This document shows positions 52,752 through 61,358 of a stretch of DNA of 64,000 bases, in pieces. Every line of letters begins with the position of its first letter. The stretch's first letter is position 1. Position numbers and translations under genes: made by a program. The DNA is from Bacteroidales bacterium (lineage in GTDB: Bacteria > Bacteroidota > Bacteroidia > Bacteroidales > VadinHA17). Location of the stretch: the NCBI GenBank assembly GCA_021371855.1, contig JAJFVL010000052.1, positions 136,969-200,968 on the forward strand, in the 5' to 3' direction. Under the pieces are notes generated by a model, which saw only the letters and a program-made list of their open reading frames with translations, was not told where the DNA came from and made no database searches.

Positions 52752-53645
52752 CTACTTTTTTTCAAACCTGGAAAGTAACGCTGCTGTTTGTTCTTCTAAA
52801 CTTTTTAGCCCGGATAGCATCATTTTCAACTCCTCAGCCTCTTTAGAACTTAATTCTTTTACCAAATCTTTCTGTAAAGTTACAGACATTTTATTTTTAT
52901 TTTCATTTAATTTCTCAGCCATTTCATTAAAAATCAATGAAATTTCATAAATTTCATCTTCTCCCGTAAAATATAGCCTTTGATTGTAATTACTGGAAAC
53001 TATTTCTTTTATCCCATTATAAAACTGATAAAACCGTTCATTGAAATATGATGAGAAGCTGAAGGTAAAACCATAAGCAACCAAAAAACACAAAGTCCCG
53101 ATAAATGACATTCGTATCGAAGCTTTTTTGGCTAAAACTTTGGCACTCTCAGTTTTTTCTTCAATGGCTTTCTCGTTCATCAGGGACAAGAGCATCAAAT
53201 TTTGGTAAAGGCTGTCAAATTTATCATGCTGGTAAAGAACCTTCGCAACTGTTTTCGGAGATTTCATAAATTCCACAACTGAATCGTAGTATTCATTAAA
53301 ACCGGTTTCAATATCAGATACAAGTTTACCTTCGCCAATCTCTGTTATGTTATTTTGCTCTAACTGCAGTGATTTAATAAATAATTTAAACTCCTTGTTA
53401 ATAATTATAGTATCAGGATTTTTGTTTGTTAAAAAGCAATTTGTGATTTCCTGATTTATAATTGTCAAGTCTTCAATCATGTTTTGGGCGAAAACAACTG
53501 AATAATGGTTTTCTTTAAGGATTGCACTTGTTTTGCCTGATAGCTTATTAAGGTAAAAAGCCGATAAGATTGCCAACAACAAAATGATCACCAGGAAAAG
53601 CAACATACCCATGGTAAATCTTGTACTGCGGATGGATGTTTTCAT
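52752..53645 (-). CDS. HAMP-domain membrane protein within the kdp operon
   Basis: A 297-residue protein with a transmembrane segment at about 12-31, an extracytoplasmic helical sensor-like region (about 32-175), a second segment at about 176-197, a HAMP-like linker (about 200-255; ending in DEIYEISLIFNEMAEKLNENK) and a coiled-coil tail. It has no kinase, methyl-accepting or cyclase domain. It lies 12 bases after kdpC and 6 before kdpD, on the same strand. That makes it a candidate extra input or accessory subunit to KdpD. The exact function is unknown and I recall no named family for it. Confidence 0.8.
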   Translation of the reverse strand: MKTSIRSTRFTMGMLLFLVIILLLAILSAFYLNKLSGKTSAILKENHYSVVFAQNMIEDLTIINQEITNCFLTNKNPDTIIINKEFKLFIKSLQLEQNNITEIGEGKLVSDIETGFNEYYDSVVEFMKSPKTVAKVLYQHDKFDSLYQNLMLLSLMNEKAIEEKTESAKVLAKKASIRMSFIGTLCFLVAYGFTFSFSSYFNERFYQFYNGIKEIVSSNYNQRLYFTGEDEIYEISLIFNEMAEKLNENKNKMSVTLQKDLVKELSSKEAEELKMMLSGLKSLEEQTAALLSRFEKK

Positions 53646-53657
53646 GATATATGGTTT

Positions 53658-54257
53658 TTACTTATTAACTCTGCTTTTATCAGAAAGTTTATCAAGTTCG
53701 AGATTTAATATCAATACGTTGATACGGACTTCACCCAAAATTGATAACTGAGGCTTTTCAGTAAGATATTCAATGCTCTGCAATACTCTTTTTTTTTGAT
53801 TATCATCGAAATGCCGGGCATTAGTAATACGCTCAACCTGCAATAACGCTGCTTCAGGCGAAATGTGAGGATCGAGACCGCTTCCGGAAGCAAATAGCAT
53901 CTCGGAAGGTATGGTTATAAGACTATCTGGTTGATTAAAAGCAATAAATTTGTTTTTACGTTCGTTTACGAGATTTATCAATCTGACATTGGTTAATCCA
54001 TAATTTGAACCACCTGAAGGCATTGGATTATATGAAATTGCAGAAGGGCGTGAAGAGAAGTAAATAGTAGTATCAAACTTCTGTCCGATAAGTCTGCTCC
54101 CGATTACTTTATTGCCTTTAAAAATTAAACTTCCATTTGCTTTTGATGGAAATAAATTTTGTGCAATTACGGTAACCAGAAGTGGATAAATAATTCCTGT
54201 TATTACTGTAAAAAGCAGAAATATTTTTATTGATACAATAAGTGTTTTCATTTTCAC
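53658..54257 (-). CDS. kdpC: KdpC, potassium-transporting ATPase subunit C
   Basis: A 199-residue single-span protein. The N-terminal membrane helix (about 8-30; FLLFTVITGIIYPLLVTVIAQ) is followed by the conserved KdpC periplasmic or extracellular domain: GSRLIGQKF, YFSSRPSA, ASGSGLDPHISPEAA, RV. It helps KdpA and KdpB assemble and raises potassium affinity. It follows kdpB by 4 bases. Confidence 0.95.
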   Translation of the reverse strand: MKMKTLIVSIKIFLLFTVITGIIYPLLVTVIAQNLFPSKANGSLIFKGNKVIGSRLIGQKFDTTIYFSSRPSAISYNPMPSGGSNYGLTNVRLINLVNERKNKFIAFNQPDSLITIPSEMLFASGSGLDPHISPEAALLQVERITNARHFDDNQKKRVLQSIEYLTEKPQLSILGEVRINVLILNLELDKLSDKSRVNK

Positions 54258-54261
54258 GTAT

Positions 54262-56340
54262 TTACATATTAATCAGGATATCAATAAGTTTAATTCCGAC
54301 AAATGGAGCAATAATACCACCCAGACCAAAAATAAGCAGGTTTCGTGTCAATGCAGAATTGGCCGAAACGGGTTTATAGCGAACACCTTTTAAAGCTAAG
54401 GGAACCAAAAGAATAATTATAATTGCATTGAATATTACAGCACTGAGAATAGCACTTTGTGGAGAACCCAGGTTCATAATATTTAAAGCAGAAAGGGGTC
54501 CGATGCCAGATTTACCTGAATAGAGCGAAATTGAAATTGCCGGAATAATGGCAAAATATTTTGCCACATCGTTGGCAATACTGAAAGTAGTGAGCGATCC
54601 ACGGGTCATTAGTAATTGCTTGCCTACTTCCACCACCTCAATTAATTTGGTTGGATTACTGTCGAGATCAACCATGTTTCCAGCTTCGCGTGCTGCCTGC
54701 GTGCCAGAGTTCATTGCAATGCCAATATCTGCCTGAGCAAGAGCAGGGGCATCGTTAGTGCCATCTCCTATCATACCTACCAAGTGGCCGTCGGCCTGTT
54801 CTTCACGGATTCTGCGCAATTTATCTTCAGGTTTTGCTTCGGCCATAAAGTCGTCAACTCCCGCTTCGGCAGCAATAGCTGCTGAAGTCAATGGATTGTC
54901 GCCTGTAATCATCACAGTTCTGATACCCATTTTGCGTAATTCCGCAAATCGCTGTTTAATACCGCCCTTCACAATATCTTTAAGGTGAATAACTCCAAGA
55001 ACCCTGTTGTCTTCTGCGACTACCAAAGGTGTTGCCCCCTGGCGTGACAGCCTGGAAACAATATTCAGGATGTTCTGGGGGAAAAAGCCATTGTTGTTTT
55101 GCACAAAAGTCCGGATTGTTTCCGATGAACCTTTGCGAATATGACGAAAAGTACCGTCGTCCTTTTTTAAATCAACACCACTCATTCTCGATTGTGCAGT
55201 AAATGGAATAAAAGTTGCATTAAGCTGACTTACTTCTCGTCCCCTTATATCAAACTTCTCTTTCGCCAGGACAACTATTGAGCGACCTTCAGGTGTTTCG
55301 TCCGACAATGATGAAAGTTGTGCAGCATCGGCAAGTTCCATAATTGTTACTCCATCAGCAGGGACAAAATCGGTTGCCATGCGATTTCCAAAAGTGATGG
55401 TTCCTGTTTTATCCAGCAAAAGTACGTCTACATCTCCGGCTGCTTCAATAGCACGACCACTTGTAGCAATAACATTTCGATGTAACAGTCTATCCATACC
55501 ACTGATCCCTATTGCACTGAGTAAGCCTCCGATAGTTGTAGGGATAAGGCATACCAACAAAGCAATTAAGACAGGTATTGTTAAGTTTTGTGATGCAGGA
55601 AGTTCTGATGCTGAAAGTGCGTAACCAAAGAATGCTGGCAGAGTAGCAACTGCCAATAGAAATATTATTGATAAACCCGACAGAAGTATGGAAAGAGCTA
55701 TTTCGTTAGGGGTTTTCTGACGCTTTGCACCTTCAACGAGGGAAATCATACGGTCAATAAAAGTATTGCCTGGTTCAGAGGTAATCCGGATTAAAATGCG
55801 ATCGCTGATCACCTTGGTTCCCCCAGTAACAGCCGAGCGGTCACCCCCGCTTTCGCGTATTACAGGTGCGGATTCACCTGTTATTGCTGATTCATCAACA
55901 CTTGCAATACCATCAATCACTTCTCCATCAGAAGGGATAACATCGCCGGATTCGCAAATAACAGTATCACCATTTTTAAGATCTGTTGCAAAAGCCGATA
56001 CTTCTTGATTATCAACTATTTTACGAGCCATGGTCAGGGTCCGGTTTTTACGTAAACTTTCTGCCTGGGCTTTTCCTCTGCCTTCTGCAATCGCTTCTGA
56101 GAAATTGGCAAACAACACAGTAAACCAAAGCCAGATAGCTATCTGAAGGTTGAAAGATGAAAAGTTATTGGTCAAAATTCCGGCAAACATTATAATTGTC
56201 GTAAGAACTGAACCTAAACCCACAATAAAAATGACCGGATTTTTAATCATTGAAGAAGGATTAAGCTTGATCACACTGTCCTTTGCAGCCTGTAACAATA
56301 TTTTTCTATCAAACAGACTTGTATTTTGTTTTGTGCTCAT
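54262..56340 (-). CDS. kdpB: KdpB, potassium-transporting P-type ATPase
   Basis: A 692-residue P-type ATPase. Phosphorylation motif DKTGTITFGN with Asp310. Actuator motif TGESAPV (about 154-160), whose serine in E. coli is an inhibitory phosphorylation site and is kept here. Nucleotide-binding and hinge motifs MITGDNPLTS and GDGTNDAPAL. Seven predicted membrane helices. It drives potassium import through KdpA. Spacing to kdpA is 12 bases. Confidence 0.97.
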   Translation of the reverse strand: MSTKQNTSLFDRKILLQAAKDSVIKLNPSSMIKNPVIFIVGLGSVLTTIIMFAGILTNNFSSFNLQIAIWLWFTVLFANFSEAIAEGRGKAQAESLRKNRTLTMARKIVDNQEVSAFATDLKNGDTVICESGDVIPSDGEVIDGIASVDESAITGESAPVIRESGGDRSAVTGGTKVISDRILIRITSEPGNTFIDRMISLVEGAKRQKTPNEIALSILLSGLSIIFLLAVATLPAFFGYALSASELPASQNLTIPVLIALLVCLIPTTIGGLLSAIGISGMDRLLHRNVIATSGRAIEAAGDVDVLLLDKTGTITFGNRMATDFVPADGVTIMELADAAQLSSLSDETPEGRSIVVLAKEKFDIRGREVSQLNATFIPFTAQSRMSGVDLKKDDGTFRHIRKGSSETIRTFVQNNNGFFPQNILNIVSRLSRQGATPLVVAEDNRVLGVIHLKDIVKGGIKQRFAELRKMGIRTVMITGDNPLTSAAIAAEAGVDDFMAEAKPEDKLRRIREEQADGHLVGMIGDGTNDAPALAQADIGIAMNSGTQAAREAGNMVDLDSNPTKLIEVVEVGKQLLMTRGSLTTFSIANDVAKYFAIIPAISISLYSGKSGIGPLSALNIMNLGSPQSAILSAVIFNAIIIILLVPLALKGVRYKPVSANSALTRNLLIFGLGGIIAPFVGIKLIDILINM

Positions 56341-56352
56341 TTAAGTTGTGAA

Positions 56353-58044
56353 TTAAAAAGTCATCCCACTTTTCATTAGTAAATTTTCAATAACAGGACC
56401 TATAGATAAGGCCGGGAAGAAAATCAATCCGCCAACAATCAGAATGACACCGATCAACAAGCATATGAACAACCAGTTGTCGGTACGGAAAGTACCCGCC
56501 GACAAAGGAGTAATTTTCTTACCTGCCATTTTTCCTGCAATTGCTAACACAGGAATAATATACCCGAAACGACCAATAAGCATTCCGAAACCAAGAGTTA
56601 GATTGTAAAAAAATGTATTGGCATTTAGTCCTGCAAAAGAACTACCATTATTTCCTGCAGCTGAGCTAAAAGCATATAGAATTTCAGTGAAACCATGTGG
56701 CCCTGAATTATTAAGACATGATAACCCTGCCTTGCTTACAGAGGCCCACGCGGTGAAAAGAAGTATTGCAAAGCTTGTCGAAAGAATGGCAATAATTGCC
56801 ATTTGAACCTCAAAAGCTTCAATTTTTTTGCCAAGGTATTCGGGAGTGCGCCCAACCATAAGTCCTGCAATAAATACTGTCAGAATTATAAATATTACCA
56901 TACCATATAATCCTGAACCTACTCCTCCAAAAATAATTTCACCCAACATAATATTTAACAAGGCGATCATACCAGAAATTGGCGAAAGGCTGTCGTGCAT
57001 GGCATTTACTGATCCATTGGAAGCAGCAGATGTAACTGTTGACCAAAGAATACTGTTTGTTATCCCAAAGCGGGTTTCTTTACCTTCCATTAGCGGCAAA
57101 TGTCCGAATATAGGGTTGGCTGAATATTCGGCCGTTAATGATATGCTTAATCCGACAATAAGTAAGATTAACATGACTGTAAAAACAGTCCAACCATGAC
57201 GTGATGATCCGACCATTTTACCATAAGTAAATGTTAAAGCAGCCGGTATGAGCAATATTGCCAGCATTTCGAGAAAATTACTGAATGGGGTTGGATTCTC
57301 AAATGGATGCGAACTGTTTGAATTAAAAAATCCTCCGCCGTTTGTACCCAGCTGTTTTATGGCAACCTGCGAAGCAGCAGGCCCCATTGGAATTACCTGC
57401 TGTGCTCCCTGTAATGTCTGAACTGTTTCATATGCTTTAAAGTTCTGAATCACACCCTGACCCACCAATACGATCGCAAACAGAATTGAAAGCGGTAAAA
57501 GCACGTACAAAGTCGATTTTGTAATATCTGACCAGAAATTGCCAATCTTATCTGTGTTTTTTCGTATAAGACCTCTCATAAGTGCCAATAAAACAGCTAT
57601 TCCTGTTGCAGCACTTAAAAAATTCTGAACTGTTAATCCAATCATTTGAACGAAATAACTCAAAGTTGTTTCCCCGGCATATCCCTGCCAATTGGTGTTG
57701 GTCACAAAACTTACCGAAGAATTGAATGCTGAGTGCCATGAAACATTAGAAAGATTTACCGGATTCATCGGCAAGTATTTCTGTAATAATTGTATAAGAA
57801 ACAGAAATCCAAAGCCAATCAGATTAAAAACGAGTAAATTAATGGTATACGATACCCAATTCGTTTCTTCATCAGGATAAACTTTGATGAATCTATAGAT
57901 TAACTTTTCGAGCCACCCGAATACAGGCAGCATGAAATGTTTATTTCCTATAAAGACTTTACTTATGTAATTTCCTAAGATGGGTGTTAATCCAATTAGT
58001 AAGACAAAAAACAAAACCACCTCTACCAGATCTTGAGCTTTCAT
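56353..58044 (-). CDS. kdpA: KdpA, potassium-transporting ATPase subunit A
   Basis: A 563-residue channel-like subunit with four repeats, each holding a selectivity-filter-like loop: NTNWQGYAGE, GTNGGGFFNSNSSHPFENPT, GGVGSGLYGM and AAGNNGSSFAG. These coordinate potassium. The start is the ATG at 58044, four codons inside the longest frame, which itself begins with TTG. The small ORF upstream overlaps this start by 86 bases. Confidence 0.96.
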   Translation of the reverse strand: MKAQDLVEVVLFFVLLIGLTPILGNYISKVFIGNKHFMLPVFGWLEKLIYRFIKVYPDEETNWVSYTINLLVFNLIGFGFLFLIQLLQKYLPMNPVNLSNVSWHSAFNSSVSFVTNTNWQGYAGETTLSYFVQMIGLTVQNFLSAATGIAVLLALMRGLIRKNTDKIGNFWSDITKSTLYVLLPLSILFAIVLVGQGVIQNFKAYETVQTLQGAQQVIPMGPAASQVAIKQLGTNGGGFFNSNSSHPFENPTPFSNFLEMLAILLIPAALTFTYGKMVGSSRHGWTVFTVMLILLIVGLSISLTAEYSANPIFGHLPLMEGKETRFGITNSILWSTVTSAASNGSVNAMHDSLSPISGMIALLNIMLGEIIFGGVGSGLYGMVIFIILTVFIAGLMVGRTPEYLGKKIEAFEVQMAIIAILSTSFAILLFTAWASVSKAGLSCLNNSGPHGFTEILYAFSSAAGNNGSSFAGLNANTFFYNLTLGFGMLIGRFGYIIPVLAIAGKMAGKKITPLSAGTFRTDNWLFICLLIGVILIVGGLIFFPALSIGPVIENLLMKSGMTF

Positions 58045-58156
58045 AGTTTTTTCCAAAATATTTGTCTAATCTGACAATATGGGAAAACAGAGATCCGAGT
58101 CCAAAAAGGAGGACTAAACCACTTATAAACACCAATGTCAATAAAAAACTTCCCAT
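57959..58156 (-). CDS. Possible small membrane protein overlapping kdpA
   Basis: A 65-residue frame begins 13 bases after kdpF and runs through the kdpA start in another frame. Its N-terminus (MGSFLLTLVFISGLVLLFGL) is a clear transmembrane helix, and 37 codons lie before the kdpA ATG. The C-terminal half overlaps kdpA and looks like frame-shifted kdpA sequence. It may be a small Kdp accessory subunit, a leader that couples translation, or chance. Confidence 0.35.
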   Translation of the reverse strand: MGSFLLTLVFISGLVLLFGLGSLFSHIVRLDKYFGKNYESSRSGRGGFVFCLTNWINTHLRKLHK

Positions 58157-58169
58157 TATTGTTCAATTT

Positions 58170-58271
58170 TTAAAACCGCTCGGGTTTAATGATCGTGAAA
58201 ACAAGATATCCGGGAATAATCAGAGTAATTATTACTCCGACAAAATATCCCATAGAAGTATTCATCCTCAT
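58170..58271 (-). CDS. kdpF: KdpF, small potassium-ATPase subunit
   Basis: A 33-residue single-helix protein ending in YLVFTIIKPERF, close to the KdpF pattern YLVYALIKPEKF. Two start codons are possible (58271 and 58265); a third ATG at 58253 gives a 27-residue form of the usual KdpF length. It is the first gene of the operon and stabilises the KdpABC complex in E. coli. Confidence 0.82.
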   Translation of the reverse strand: MRMNTSMGYFVGVIITLIIPGYLVFTIIKPERF

Positions 58272-58632
58272 GAACTTTGTTGTACATATTATGATTATTG
58301 TATTCATATATTATGATCTGATTACAATACAAAAATGCAACGGAATCTATAAGGATTTTGTAAGAATTAACCATTGGTTTATAAAGACTTTATAAAGATT
58401 TAATTTACATTTCCCGGCAGCATATTATATCATTATACTTTAATATTAAATGACTGTCAGGAAGCATGAATACGATATCCGCTTTTGCAATAAAATCAAT
58501 GTATTTATGTGTACGATTACTTTTAGTCACATATTATATAAAAAATGAAACCGGTGCGTAACCTCATAAATGCGTTGCAGCCCAAATAATCTAAAGGGGT
58601 AATCTGACAGATATTTGAACAGAAAGAAATAT
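58272..58632. other. Region upstream of the kdp operon
   Basis: About 360 AT-rich bases with no gene. The kdp promoter must lie here. A near-match to the -7 box (CATTTTTG on the minus strand, near 58332) is too weak to call. No clear palindrome for KdpE binding was found by eye; the TTTATAAAG repeats near 58379-58400 may be a candidate. Confidence 0.4.
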
Positions 58633-58678
58633 AAAAACAAAGGGATTATCGAAAAGTTCTTTTCCGATAATCCCTTTG
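58633..58678 (-). terminator. Terminator after the lipoprotein gene
   Basis: CAAAGGGATTATCG (58638-58651) pairs perfectly with CGATAATCCCTTTG (58665-58678). On the minus strand TTTTTAT follows. The stem begins about 20 bases after the lipoprotein stop codon. Confidence 0.85.
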
Positions 58679-58698
58679 AAGTAAAATTTCCCTCCCTG

Positions 58699-59523
58699 TT
58701 ATCTTAATCTGATGATTTTGGTATTGTTTCCGCACATAACTGTGGCAATATTATCACATTCGCCATTGCCGTAGTCTATTGTCCAGGATCGGTTGTCACT
58801 GGTTTTAACGGCAACTATCCCGCTTACAATGCGGTGACACAACACTTTGAAAATCAATGGGGTTGTTTCATTAATAGTTTTTGTTATCATTATACCATTC
58901 ACCCTGGTGAATTCAACCACTCCCCATGAAGTGATTATGTTGTCTCTTGCTACGCCAAGTGTATTCAGCTCGTATTTCCTGGTCATAATGGCTTTCCTTT
59001 GGGCAGTTCCTCCGTCATCAGGGAAAATGAATGTCAGATCTTCCTCAATTTCAGCAACCTTTATATGATCTTCACGGTCAACGGTAATGGTTTTATTTAC
59101 GACACCTTCAACCTTTTTCCCTTCCACATAAAAGTCATCAAAGGTTTTTACACGTTCAGCGGTTGCATTTTCAAACTTTGAAGAGGAAATCATAATCTTA
59201 CCTGAACGTACTTTACCGTCTTTCCCCTGGCATCCGGTACCAAAATCGATTATAATCACCTGTGGATCTGCGTTCTTATAATAGGTAATTATCGGGCATG
59301 AGTTGAGATAAAAATCACCATCATCAATGCCTGATTTTTCTGTATTCAGTTTCAGATCGATAGCTTCTTCAACAAGGGCATCTACTTCCACCATGATCTC
59401 TTCCGAAAGGGTTTCCTGTAAAATAACAGATTCATTATCATCAACTGCTATTTCATCCCTCTGACAGGCGCCAAGGGCTAAAAGCAACACTCCTGAAACA
59501 AATAAAAACCTGAATTTTTTCAT
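58699..59523 (-). CDS. Uncharacterised lipoprotein
   Basis: A 274-residue protein with a lipoprotein signal (MKKFRFLFVSGVLLLALGAC). The mature part is rich in strands (NSCPIITYYKNADPQVIIIDFGTGC, GKVRSGKIMISSSKF, KVEGVVNKTITV) and ends in a short basic tail. It contains four further cysteines that could form pairs. No known domain was recognised. The frame is open 13 codons upstream, but the ATG at 59523 places the lipobox correctly. It is divergent from the sigma factor gene. Confidence 0.75.
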   Translation of the reverse strand: MKKFRFLFVSGVLLLALGACQRDEIAVDDNESVILQETLSEEIMVEVDALVEEAIDLKLNTEKSGIDDGDFYLNSCPIITYYKNADPQVIIIDFGTGCQGKDGKVRSGKIMISSSKFENATAERVKTFDDFYVEGKKVEGVVNKTITVDREDHIKVAEIEEDLTFIFPDDGGTAQRKAIMTRKYELNTLGVARDNIITSWGVVEFTRVNGIMITKTINETTPLIFKVLCHRIVSGIVAVKTSDNRSWTIDYGNGECDNIATVMCGNNTKIIRLR

Positions 59524-59819
59524 ATCTCTCGATTTATTAGTTAAAATTATTAAAGTTTTCATCCTTTAAGATGTTACATAAATTGAAAAGTTAAATTCTA
59601 TTGAATTCTTTTTATTAAAAAACGATTTAAGAATCATTCATGTGGTTAAATGAAGATTACAATAACGATTATCGTGGTAAGAATAAACAGTGTTGTTGGT
59701 ATACCTGTTGTATGAGCATTCAGTAAAGATAAAATCACTTTGTATTGTCACAACTTTCTTAATTTTACTCCGGGTTGATTATATTTCTGATATGTTTTTT
59801 TTAGTATGCATTTAACCTT

Positions 59820-60404
59820 TTGTATTCTTTTGCTTCAAAGTATCAAAAGGCTTTAAAACAAGTAACAATAGAAAATTCAGACGTACATATTTTATCTCTG
59901 ATTCGTGATCCGGAAACCAAGGACAAAGGGTTCACGCTAATGATGGATACTTATAAAGAGAGGATTTACTGGCATATAAGGCGACTCGTTGTGTCGCATG
60001 AGGATGCTGAAGATATTCTTCAAGAGACCTTTATCAATGCATACCGGTTTGCAGGCTCGTTTAATGGGGAAAGCAGGATTTATACATGGCTCTACCGTAT
60101 TGCCACCAATGAATGCATCGGGTTGTTCCGGAAGAATAAAAACAACAGGATGGAAGAACTGACCGATAAAGTTGTCGGAAGACTGACAGGTAATGATCTG
60201 GAAAACAGTGAAGAGATCCAGGTCAGATTTCAGGAGGCAATTCTCAAGTTACCTGAAAAGCAGCGTATCGTGTTTAACCTTCGCTATTATGACGATCTGA
60301 GCTACGAAGAGATCAGTCTTATTATGAATACTTCGGTCAGTGCACTGAAGACAAATTATCATTATGCACAGGAAAAGATAAAACAAAACATGTTAAACTA
60401 TTAA
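59820..60404 (+). CDS. ECF-type RNA polymerase sigma factor
   Basis: A 194-residue sigma-70 family protein. Region 2 (about 40-105: YWHIRRLVVSHEDAEDILQETFINAYRFAGSF, YTWLYRIATNECI) and region 4 (about 135-190: LPEKQRIVFNLRYYDDLSYEEISLIMNTSVSALKTNYHYAQEKI) are present, and the region 3 of housekeeping sigmas is absent. The longest frame starts with TTG at 59820; a Met-Met pair near residue 41 is too late because it would cut region 2, so the TTG start is kept with reservation. It is followed at once by two genes for a membrane protein and a periplasmic protein. Confidence 0.9.
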   Translation: MYSFASKYQKALKQVTIENSDVHILSLIRDPETKDKGFTLMMDTYKERIYWHIRRLVVSHEDAEDILQETFINAYRFAGSFNGESRIYTWLYRIATNECIGLFRKNKNNRMEELTDKVVGRLTGNDLENSEEIQVRFQEAILKLPEKQRIVFNLRYYDDLSYEEISLIMNTSVSALKTNYHYAQEKIKQNMLNY

Positions 60405-60407
60405 AAT

Positions 60408-60890
60408 ATGAATAGTGAATCTGAATTTCAGAAAGTAGGTAAAAAAATGCCATACTCGGTACCGGAAGGATTTTTTGACCAGATTACCGGGAGAACGCTG
60501 GTAAAAGCCCGTCAGAGGGAGAAGATTCACAGGAAAACTGTTCTGATGTGGCGCCTGGCAGCTGTTGCAGCGTCGGTAGCAGTATTATTTGCCCTGGGGT
60601 ATCTTGTACTTTCTCCATTGCCCGAAAAAAACTGTGAACAAACCGCTCAGCAAATGCCTTCCATGCTGCAACCCGAAGTAATATCGCAAAGTCCGAAAGT
60701 TACTGCTGAATCACAACCGAAAGAAGATTTTGTTCCGGTGATAACTGACAAAGAGGAAATTACCGTGTCCCCTGAAAGTGAAGAGATAAATGATGTGTTA
60801 TCTGCACTCAGCAATGATGAATTGCTTCAACTGGCAATTCTGTATAAATCCGATATTTTTTTGGAAGAAACTGAAAATAATTTGCAATGA
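60408..60890 (+). CDS. Probable membrane anti-sigma factor
   Basis: A 160-residue protein with a short cytoplasmic part (about 1-45, containing a PYSVPEGFFDQI motif typical of small Bacteroidota anti-sigma-like proteins), one transmembrane helix (about 48-68; LAAVAASVAVLFALGYLVL) and an acidic periplasmic part ending in a helix. It starts 3 bases after the sigma factor stop. The anti-sigma role is inferred from gene order and layout; no zinc-binding HxxxCxxC motif is visible. Confidence 0.65.
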   Translation: MNSESEFQKVGKKMPYSVPEGFFDQITGRTLVKARQREKIHRKTVLMWRLAAVAASVAVLFALGYLVLSPLPEKNCEQTAQQMPSMLQPEVISQSPKVTAESQPKEDFVPVITDKEEITVSPESEEINDVLSALSNDELLQLAILYKSDIFLEETENNLQ

Positions 60891-61348
60891 AGACATTAAA
60901 TAAAACTATATTCCTACTGGTTTTAGTTGCCCTAAGCGTTACAGCGCAATCCCAAAATCAGAAGAGGTATCCTCAGCTTCGCGAAAGGATCCTTATAGCC
61001 AAAATGCAGGAAATAAAACGGTCGCTTGACCTTGATCAGGCCACAGTGAATCGGCTTAGCCCGATTTATAGGCAGTATGAAAAAGAGATTGAGGGGATCA
61101 AAATCCGCGGCCAGGAAAGGTTGATGATAATCAATTCCGACAGTCTGACAGCAGAAGAAGCAGAAAGTCTGGTGCTTACACAACTGCAGAATGCAAAAAA
61201 GCTGCTTGATATCCGTGAAGAATATTACTATAAGTTCAAAACAGTGCTTTCACCGCAGCAGATCATTAAACTTTACCAGACCGAAGCTGAGATTCGCCGG
61301 AAAGTGATGCAGGAGTTACATCGTAGGTTTGGTGGCAGAGTTAGATGA
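60887..61348 (+). CDS. Spy/CpxP-like periplasmic protein
   Basis: A 153-residue protein with a signal peptide (about 1-21, ending VTAQSQ) and a long helical body. The sequence AKMQEIKRSLDLDQATVNRLSPIYRQYEKEI follows the LTxxQ-type pattern of Spy/CpxP proteins, with D-Q in place of T-Q. Such proteins sense or chaperone misfolded envelope proteins. The start overlaps the previous stop by four bases (ATGA), so the three genes form one operon. It may be the stress sensor for the sigma factor. Confidence 0.7.
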   Translation: MKTLNKTIFLLVLVALSVTAQSQNQKRYPQLRERILIAKMQEIKRSLDLDQATVNRLSPIYRQYEKEIEGIKIRGQERLMIINSDSLTAEEAESLVLTQLQNAKKLLDIREEYYYKFKTVLSPQQIIKLYQTEAEIRRKVMQELHRRFGGRVR

Positions 61349-61358
61349 AACGATTTGG

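Noticed and set aside
58186..58374. 62-codon frame upstream of kdpA (minus strand)
   Set aside because: It overlaps kdpF in another frame and has no recognisable features; kdpF is the real gene.
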